Shown here piece by piece: positions 58,768 to 64,000 of a stretch of 64,000 nt of DNA (position 1 is its first letter; every line of letters begins with the position of its first letter). Under the pieces are notes generated by a model. That model saw only the letters and a list, made by a program, of their open reading frames with translations, searched no databases and had not been told where the DNA came from. The translations under genes were made by a program, and so were the position numbers. Source of the stretch: JAUYQR01 sp050632395 (lineage in GTDB: Bacteria; Pseudomonadota; Alphaproteobacteria; Rhodobacterales; Rhodobacteraceae). The DNA lies in contig NZ_CP192600.1 of NCBI RefSeq assembly GCF_050632395.1, positions 434,001 through 498,000 of the forward strand, read 5' to 3'.

Positions 58768-59943
58768 TCAGGCGCGCTCAAGGCACATGGCAACGCCCAT
58801 GCCGCCGCCGATGCACAGCGTGGCCAGCCCCCGCTTGGCATCGCGCCGCGCCATCTCGTGGATCAGCGTGTTCAGGATACGCGCGCCCGACGCGCCGATC
58901 GGGTGACCGATGGCAATCGCGCCGCCGTTCACGTTCACGATGGCCGGGTCCCAGCCCATGTCCTTGTTCACCGCGCAAGCCTGCGCCGCGAACGCCTCGT
59001 TCGCCTCAACCAGATCAAGGTCGCCGACCTTCCAACCCGCCTTGGCCAAGGCCTTGCGGCTGGCATGGATCGGCCCGACCCCCATGATCGACGGGTCAAG
59101 CCCCGCCGTCGCATAAGACGCGATCCGCACGATCGGCTTCAGACCGCGCTTGGCTGCCTCTTCCTCGGTCATCAGCAGCACCGCCGCCGCGCCGTCATTC
59201 AGCCCGGATGCGTTCGCCGCCGTGACTGACCCGTCCTTGGCAAAGGCGGGCCGCAGCTTGGACATGCTTTCCAGCGTGGCGCCGTGGCGGATGTATTCGT
59301 CCTGATCGACGACGATATCGCCCTTCCGGGTCTTCACCGTGAAGGCGATGATCTCGTCCTTGAACTTGCCGGCCTTCTGCGCGGCTTCGGCCTTGTTCTG
59401 GCTGGCCAGCGCGAACTCGTCCTGCATGTCGCGCGAAATCTGCCACTGGTTGGCTACGTTTTCCGCCGTCTGACCCATGTGATAGCCGTTGAAGGCGTCC
59501 CACAATCCGTCCTTGATCATGCTGTCGACAAAGTTCAGGTCGCCCATCTTCTGCCCGGCGCGCAGGTGCGCCACGTGCGGCGCAAGGCTCATCGATTCCT
59601 GACCGCCCGCGATCAGGATGCGCGCGTCGCCCAGTTGCACGTGCTGCGCGCCCAACGCCACCGCCCGCAGGCCCGAGCCGCAGACCTGGTTCAACGACCA
59701 GGCGCTCGCCTCCTTGGGCAGGCCCGCCTTGATATGCGCCTGACGCGCGGGGTTCTGGCCCTGACCGGCGGTCAGTACTTGCCCCAGGATCGTTTCGTCG
59801 ACCTCGGCCTTGTCGATCCCGGCGCGGTCGATCACGCCCTCGATCACGGCTGCGCCCAGATCATGCGCCGGGGTGTTGGCGAACGATCCGTTGAAGCTGC
59901 CCACAGCGGTGCGGCCCGCCGAAACGATGACGACGTTGGTCAT
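58768..59943 (-). CDS. phbA: Acetyl-CoA acetyltransferase (beta-ketothiolase)
   Basis: A 391-aa thiolase (EC 2.3.1.9). The nucleophile Cys is in LNQVCGSGLRAVALG, with GGQESMSLAPH, the His in GGAIAIGHPIGASGARIL and the second Cys in LATLCIGGGMG. It condenses two acetyl-CoA to acetoacetyl-CoA, the substrate of PhbB. The ATG at 59943 (MTNVVIVSAGRT) follows GGAGGGAATTTT. The dyad AGCGCAA-n5-TTGCGCT at 60026-60044 lies in its upstream region. Confidence 0.95.
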   Translation of the reverse strand: MTNVVIVSAGRTAVGSFNGSFANTPAHDLGAAVIEGVIDRAGIDKAEVDETILGQVLTAGQGQNPARQAHIKAGLPKEASAWSLNQVCGSGLRAVALGAQHVQLGDARILIAGGQESMSLAPHVAHLRAGQKMGDLNFVDSMIKDGLWDAFNGYHMGQTAENVANQWQISRDMQDEFALASQNKAEAAQKAGKFKDEIIAFTVKTRKGDIVVDQDEYIRHGATLESMSKLRPAFAKDGSVTAANASGLNDGAAAVLLMTEEEAAKRGLKPIVRIASYATAGLDPSIMGVGPIHASRKALAKAGWKVGDLDLVEANEAFAAQACAVNKDMGWDPAIVNVNGGAIAIGHPIGASGARILNTLIHEMARRDAKRGLATLCIGGGMGVAMCLERA

Positions 59944-60025
59944 GAAAATTCCCTCCGATGGCGATCTTGCGGCCGGGCCTGATGCCAACCGCGCCTGACG
60001 CTTGGCCTACGCGCTAGGCGGAAGA

Positions 60026-60044
60026 AGCGCAACATTCTTGCGCT
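60026..60044. promoter_or_regulatory. Inverted repeat in the phbA upstream region
   Basis: AGCGCAA-CATTC-TTGCGCT is a perfect 7-5-7 dyad 83-101 bases upstream of phbA. On the minus strand its TTGCGC half could be a -35 element with TAGGCC 17 bases later. It may be an operator or a weak terminator for the EAL gene reading towards it. The remainder of 59944-60187 shows nothing else clear. Confidence 0.4.
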
Positions 60045-60187
60045 GGGTTTCCGGCCGGGACGCGCAGTTTTGCCCATTTGCCAAACCCGCGCCGCAGCCG
60101 CCAGTGCGGTTATCGCTACCATCGGGCAGGCTCTCACCACTGGCGAATCGGGCCTGAACGCAGCGGCCAACCCGCCCGCCTCGCGTG

Positions 60188-61036
60188 CTACACCTTCGTC
60201 CGCCCCTTGCGAAACGCGGCAAAGTCCGGCGTCACCGTTGGCGCGCCGAAAAGATAGCCCTGCAAGCAGCCGACCCCGGCATCGCGTAGCCAATTCGCCT
60301 CGGCGTCCGTCTCCACCGCTTCGGCCACCAGAAACATCCCCAATTCGCGTGCAATCGCGATGGCCGACCGGACGACCGGCTGGTTTTCAGCATTGCTGTC
60401 GATATGGCGGATGAACATTCCGTCGATCTTGGCAATCTCGAACTGGAAATCGCGCAACAGCCCCAGCGAGGTGCCTGCCGCCCCGAAATCGTCCAGCGAA
60501 AACACGATCCCCGCCTCGCGCATCTCCGCCATGAACGGCAGCAGCACATCCGGCACCTGCATCGCCGACGCCTCGTTGATCTCAAGGATCAGGCACGCCC
60601 CCAGTTCTGGGGCCTGTTTCAGCGCTTGGCGCAACAGCGCCGTCCAGCGTTTGTAGCCGACCGACCGCGCCGACATGTTCACCGCCACCCGCACGCCGGG
60701 ATTGCGCTGCAATGTCATCAGCCCCATCTGCAACGCCGCGCAGTCGATCTCGCGGCCCAGTTCCTGCCGTTCGGTAACGCCCATGAACTCGCGCGCCGGA
60801 ATAACCCGGTCGCGGCTGTCCAGTAGCCGGATGAACCCCTCATAGAACCCGATGATCGACGGATCGGCCGCATAGACCGCCGGCTGGAACGCCAGTCTCG
60901 TCCGGCGCAGCTTCAACGCCTCCGCGACCATCGCCAGCGTTTCCCGCTCCGCCGTCCCTGCCGCCACGTCCAGCGGGCTGGCCAGACCAGGCTCCACGTC
61001 GAACTTGCTACGCTTCGGATCCTTCATGAAACTCAT
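60188..61036 (-). CDS. EAL-domain protein (cyclic-di-GMP phosphodiesterase-like)
   Basis: A 282-aa stand-alone EAL domain. The signature EAL reads EGF (Glu66). Other metal and substrate residues are present: Asn120 in VNMSAR, Glu152 in LEINEA, Asp182-Asp183 in LDDFG, Lys203 in AKID, Glu239 and Glu242 in AEAVET, Gln259 in LQGYLFG. There is no GGDEF, PAS or membrane segment. It may hydrolyse c-di-GMP or only bind it. The ATG at 61036 begins MSFMKDPKRS. It diverges from the tag gene. Confidence 0.87.
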   Translation of the reverse strand: MSFMKDPKRSKFDVEPGLASPLDVAAGTAERETLAMVAEALKLRRTRLAFQPAVYAADPSIIGFYEGFIRLLDSRDRVIPAREFMGVTERQELGREIDCAALQMGLMTLQRNPGVRVAVNMSARSVGYKRWTALLRQALKQAPELGACLILEINEASAMQVPDVLLPFMAEMREAGIVFSLDDFGAAGTSLGLLRDFQFEIAKIDGMFIRHIDSNAENQPVVRSAIAIARELGMFLVAEAVETDAEANWLRDAGVGCLQGYLFGAPTVTPDFAAFRKGRTKV

Positions 61037-61141
61037 GGGCGGCCCCCTTTCCGTTCCTCGACAGGAATGGACGAAATGCGTAAACACTCCCCTAACATTC
61101 GCATTTTGTTCCAATTGTCACGAACCGCGAGGCGCGCCCGT

Positions 61142-61723
61142 ATGACCGACGCTTCTTCCCGACGCTGCGCATGGTGCGGCACCGATCCGCTTTACATCCA
61201 TTACCACGACACCGATTGGGGCGTGCCCGAACGCGACCCCCGCGCGCTGTGGGAAAAGCTGATCCTCGACGGCTTTCAGGCCGGCCTTTCGTGGATCACC
61301 ATCCTCAGGAAACGCGAAAACTTCCGCGCCGCCTTCCACGGCTTTCACCCTGAAACCATCGCCACCTGGGGCGAGGCCGAGATCACTCGCCTCCTCGCCA
61401 ACCCCGGCATCATCCGCCACCGCGGCAAGATCGCCGGCACCATCCGCTCGGCCCAAGCCTACCTCCGCATCGAAGGGCGCGAGGGGTTCTCTCCCTACCT
61501 CTGGTCCTTCGTCGGCGGCGCACCCATCCAGAACCGCTTCACCTCCGCCACGCAGGTTCCAACGCAAACCCCGCAATCCCTCGCCATGTCCAAGGCGCTC
61601 AAGGCCGAGGGCTTCACCTTCTGCGGCCCCACCATCACCTACGCCTTCATGCAGGCCACCGGCATGGTCAATGACCACATGACACACTGTCCCAGCCATT
61701 CCCGCGTCGCCGCCCTCGCCTGA
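61142..61723 (+). CDS. tag: DNA-3-methyladenine glycosylase I
   Basis: A 193-aa HhH-GPD-like repair glycosylase (EC 3.2.2.20). RRCAWCGTDPLYIHYHDTDWGVP has the zinc cysteine and the catalytic-pocket region. LWEKLILDGFQAGLSWITILRKRENFR is diagnostic, and the C-terminal FMQATGMVNDHMTHCPSH gives the remaining zinc ligands. It removes 3-methyladenine from alkylated DNA. The ATG at 61142 is chosen because the upstream in-frame codons cover the divergent promoter. Confidence 0.94.
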   Translation: MTDASSRRCAWCGTDPLYIHYHDTDWGVPERDPRALWEKLILDGFQAGLSWITILRKRENFRAAFHGFHPETIATWGEAEITRLLANPGIIRHRGKIAGTIRSAQAYLRIEGREGFSPYLWSFVGGAPIQNRFTSATQVPTQTPQSLAMSKALKAEGFTFCGPTITYAFMQATGMVNDHMTHCPSHSRVAALA

Positions 61724-61785
61724 CCCCTTGGCCTTTCCGCGCCGCGATATCATATAAGGGGCCACACACCGACAAGAGGGCTGCC

Positions 61786-62688
61786 ATGCTGGGTCTCACT
61801 GACACACCGCAACCGCCAACCGACCTGATCAAGGACGTCACCGAAGCCACCTTCATGGCCGATGTGATCGAGGCGTCGAAAACCATTCCCGTGATCGTCG
61901 ATTTCTGGGCCACCTGGTGCGGCCCCTGCAAGACGCTCGGCCCGATGCTGGAAGCCGCGGTCAAGGGCGCTGGCGGCAAGGTCCGCATGGTCAAGGTCGA
62001 TGTCGACAAGAACCAGCGCATCGCAGCGCAGTTGCAGATCCAGTCGATCCCCACCGTCTACGCCTTCTGGCAGGGCCAGCCGGTCGATGGCTTCCAGGGT
62101 GCGGTCCCCGGCTCCGAACTGAAAGCCTTCGTCGACCGCACCGCCGCCCTCGCCGGTGACGGCGGTCTGGCCGAGGCGCTGGAGGCTGCCGAGGCGATGC
62201 TTGCCGAAGGTGCCGTCGTCGATGCCGCCGAAACCTTCGCCGCCATCCTTGGCGAAGAGCCGGAAAACGCCCAAGCCTACTCCGGCCTCGTGCGCACCCA
62301 CATCGCCGCCGGCAGCCTTGATCAGGCCGAGGCGTTCCTTGCCGCCGCCCCCGCCGCCATCGCCAAGGCCAAAGAGCTTGACGCCGCCCGCGCCCAGATC
62401 GAACTGGCCAAACAGGCCGCCAACGCCGGGCCAGAGGCTGACCTCCGCGCCCTCGTCACCGCCGATCCGGCCAATCATCAGGCCCGCTTCGACCTTGCCG
62501 CCGCGCTCCTCGCCGCTGGCAAACCGCAAGAGGCCGTCGATGAACTTCTGGAAATCTTCCGCCGCGACCGCGAATGGAACCATGGCGCCGCCAAGACCCA
62601 GCTTTTCACCATCTTCGACGCGCTGAAACCGCAAGATCCCATCGTCCTGAACGGTCGCCGCCGCCTTTCGTCGATGATATTTGCCTGA
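61786..62688 (+). CDS. Thioredoxin-domain co-chaperone CnoX/YbbN-like
   Basis: A 300-aa protein with an N-terminal thioredoxin domain (FWATWCGPCK, Cys45 and Cys48) and C-terminal TPR-like helices (GLAEALEAAEAMLAEG, ARFDLAAALLAAGKPQEAVDELL). This is the YbbN/CnoX layout: chaperone-redox proteins that hand substrates to GroEL and DnaK. E. coli CnoX lacks the first redox cysteine, whereas the pair is complete here, so it may also reduce disulfides. It precedes the LON-domain gene by 26 bp. Confidence 0.9.
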   Translation: MLGLTDTPQPPTDLIKDVTEATFMADVIEASKTIPVIVDFWATWCGPCKTLGPMLEAAVKGAGGKVRMVKVDVDKNQRIAAQLQIQSIPTVYAFWQGQPVDGFQGAVPGSELKAFVDRTAALAGDGGLAEALEAAEAMLAEGAVVDAAETFAAILGEEPENAQAYSGLVRTHIAAGSLDQAEAFLAAAPAAIAKAKELDAARAQIELAKQAANAGPEADLRALVTADPANHQARFDLAAALLAAGKPQEAVDELLEIFRRDREWNHGAAKTQLFTIFDALKPQDPIVLNGRRRLSSMIFA

Positions 62689-62714
62689 TGGCCCATCCGG
62701 CCTAGGTCCATGCC

Positions 62715-63371
62715 ATGATAAACGCCGCAGACCTGCCAGACACCATCCCCGTATTCCCGCTTCCGGGTGCACTCATGCTGCCCCGGACGCGGCTTCCCCT
62801 TCACATCTTCGAACCGCGTTACCTTGCGATGATCGAAGACGCGATGAAGACCAAGCATCGCCTGATCGGCATGATCCAGCCGCGCGAAACGCCGGTTTCC
62901 GAAAAGCGTGTCGGTGAAAAACGCCTGCAAGCCATCGGCTGTGGTGGCCGCCTGACCGGGTTCTCCGAAACCGAGGATGGGCGCTACATGATCACCCTCT
63001 CCGGCATCTCGCGCTTCCGCGTCCGCGAAGAGGTGCAGGGTTTCGCCCCCTACCGCCGCTGCCTCGTCGACTGGGCGCCCTTTGCCCGCGACCTCGGCCC
63101 GACCGAAGATGACAAGGGCTTCAAACGCCCCCAGTTCATGGACCTTCTGGGCCGCTACTTCACTGCGATGAACCTCTCCACCGACTGGGACGGCCTGAAA
63201 GAGGCCGAGCCGGAGCTTTTGATCAACTCCCTCTCCATGCTCTGCCCCTTCTCGCCCGAAGACAAACAGGCGCTATTGGAGGCTCCAACCCTCGACACCC
63301 GACGCGAAACCCTCGTCACCCTCATCGAATTCGCCCTCCGCGGCGGCGCTGATGAAGAGATCATGCAGTGA
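62715..63371 (+). CDS. LON peptidase substrate-binding (LonN) domain protein
   Basis: A 218-aa protein holding only the N-terminal domain of Lon. It has IPVFPLPGALMLPRTRLPLHIFEPRYLAMIEDA, IGCGGRLTGFSETEDGRYMITLSGISRFRV and a helical tail with NSLSMLCPFSPEDKQALLEA. There is no ATPase or protease domain. Stand-alone LonN proteins are common in Alphaproteobacteria with undefined roles. It overlaps the Trm112 gene by 4 bp. Confidence 0.92.
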   Translation: MINAADLPDTIPVFPLPGALMLPRTRLPLHIFEPRYLAMIEDAMKTKHRLIGMIQPRETPVSEKRVGEKRLQAIGCGGRLTGFSETEDGRYMITLSGISRFRVREEVQGFAPYRRCLVDWAPFARDLGPTEDDKGFKRPQFMDLLGRYFTAMNLSTDWDGLKEAEPELLINSLSMLCPFSPEDKQALLEAPTLDTRRETLVTLIEFALRGGADEEIMQ

Positions 63372-63553
63372 CCGAAACCCCCGACAAAGCCGACCGCCGG
63401 ATGCTGGAGGCGCTGGTCTGCCCCGTCACCCAAGCCGTCCTGACCTATGATGCCGAGCGTCAGGAGCTGGTCTCCAAAGCCGCCCACCTCGCCTTCCCGA
63501 TCCGCGACGGCATCCCCGTGATGCTGGTCAGCGAGGCGCGCGAGGTGGAGTGA
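63368..63553 (+). CDS. Trm112 family protein (YcaR-like)
   Basis: A 61-aa protein. MLEALVCPVTQAVLTYDAERQELVSKAAHLAFPIRDGIPVML is the Trm112/YcaR fold pattern with only one of the usual zinc cysteines. Trm112 proteins activate methyltransferases in eukaryotes and archaea; the bacterial role is less clear. It is coupled by ATGA to the LON-domain gene. It converges with the edge gene 9 bp away. Confidence 0.9.
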   Translation: MTETPDKADRRMLEALVCPVTQAVLTYDAERQELVSKAAHLAFPIRDGIPVMLVSEAREVE

Positions 63554-63562
63554 GCGTCGCCT

Positions 63563-64000
63563 TCAACCCCGCCAGTCAACCCCCCAGTCAACCATGTGAC
63601 TGCACCCCGAAAGAACGATGTTCCCCTCTCCTTCCTGCAGAGGGTAGGGGTAAAGACCGCTGTTCGGTCTGTGCGGGCCGAGTAGAACGTCATACCCGTT
63701 CAGCTTCCTGATGTATGAGCTTATCGGTGTCCCAAAGGGATCACACGGATCTGTTCGCCCATTTGACCTGACGTAGATCTCAAGCGTTTCTGCGCCCAAC
63801 AGATGGGCACCCGCCAGCATCCCGGAGGGTGTCAGCTGCACTCCTCCCACTTCGCTCCAGGCATAGCGGTCGATGTCGTGAAGTTCGATGTATCCCCACA
63901 GGATTACCATCCACTCCGCCATCGCACGGTCCTGCACGCTTTTGCTTGCAAGGAATTGGGCGGCGGATGTGATCCCATGCTTTCCGGTCCAGCCCCCACC
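63563..64000 (-). CDS. Unidentified protein, C-terminal part (5' end beyond the window edge)
   Basis: The minus strand is open from the right edge to TGA at 63563-63565, about 145 codons. The first residues in view are GGGWTGKHGITSAAQFLASKS, continuing VQDRAMAEWM, so the apparent start at 63937 is internal. VGGVQLTPSGMLAGAHLLGAETLEIY and DPFGTPISSYIRKLNGYDV form a domain I have the impression of seeing in phage- or peptidoglycan-associated proteins, but I cannot name it. The tail is short and ends VDWRG. Function unknown. Confidence 0.6.
   Translation of the reverse strand, partial: GGGWTGKHGITSAAQFLASKSVQDRAMAEWMVILWGYIELHDIDRYAWSEVGGVQLTPSGMLAGAHLLGAETLEIYVRSNGRTDPCDPFGTPISSYIRKLNGYDVLLGPHRPNSGLYPYPLQEGEGNIVLSGCSHMVDWGVDWRG

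Overview
The window is about 64 kb of GC-rich chromosome from an alphaproteobacterium, most probably a member of the Rhodobacteraceae (Rhodobacter/Gemmobacter/Tabrizicola-like). The basis is the gene content: a DUF1013/TrcR regulator, COQ9, CtrA-like boxes in front of flagellar genes, phbA-phbB, proteins carrying Hint_2 domains, and many genes coupled by ATGA or TGATG overlaps. Genus and species cannot be fixed from the sequence alone. No tRNA, rRNA, CRISPR array, insertion sequence or integrase gene was seen. No stretch over 300 bases lacks a gene; the longest gaps are 14444-14734, 19066-19350 and 54450-54708.

0-14.7 kb is a myo-inositol / polyol catabolic locus. It holds the end of an RpiR-type regulator, a leftward iolD-iolE-SDR operon and a divergent rightward operon. 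The rightward operon runs iolG, aldehyde dehydrogenase, HpaI-type aldolase, D-2-hydroxyacid dehydrogenase, two Gfo/Idh/MocA dehydrogenases and an IolI-like isomerase, and is followed by a XylF/XylH-like ABC importer with a single-domain ATPase. 14.7-28.5 kb is mixed housekeeping: an ornithine-cyclodeaminase family gene, HAD and DMT genes, a CAP protein, S-formylglutathione hydrolase, TerC, TrcR, RNase T2, quinone oxidoreductase, COQ9 and rpsU. It continues with an AqpS/ArsC-type arsenic pair, Lrp with alanine dehydrogenase, MscL and a GST.

28.5-34.3 kb carries flagellar genes (motB, flgE, flgK, flgL, flgI) with two near-consensus CtrA boxes. It is followed by a 694-aa secreted RTX protein with PA14-like and Hint domains. 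36.6-46.6 kb is an amino-sugar locus: nagA, a SIS deaminase, a GntR regulator and a BadF-type kinase diverge from murQ and a binding-protein-dependent sugar importer. Repeated TGGTAT/ATACCA half-sites lie between the two arms and suggest control by the GntR protein.

46.5-54.4 kb is the most unusual part. It is a leftward gene set encoding an FHA protein, a PP2C phosphatase, a P-loop GTPase with a long proline-rich linker, two dynamin-like GTPases, a small roadblock-like protein and an unassigned acidic protein. No kinase and no type VI secretion genes are in view. This is the best candidate here for an undescribed system: phospho-regulated, membrane-acting GTPases.

54.7-64 kb is core metabolism: polyprenyl diphosphate synthase, a DUF2007 protein, TrmN6-like methyltransferase, DUF465, a DMT exporter, phbB and phbA separated by a hairpin, an EAL protein, DNA-3-methyladenine glycosylase, a CnoX-like thioredoxin, a LON-domain protein and Trm112. 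The right edge cuts an unrecognised coding region.
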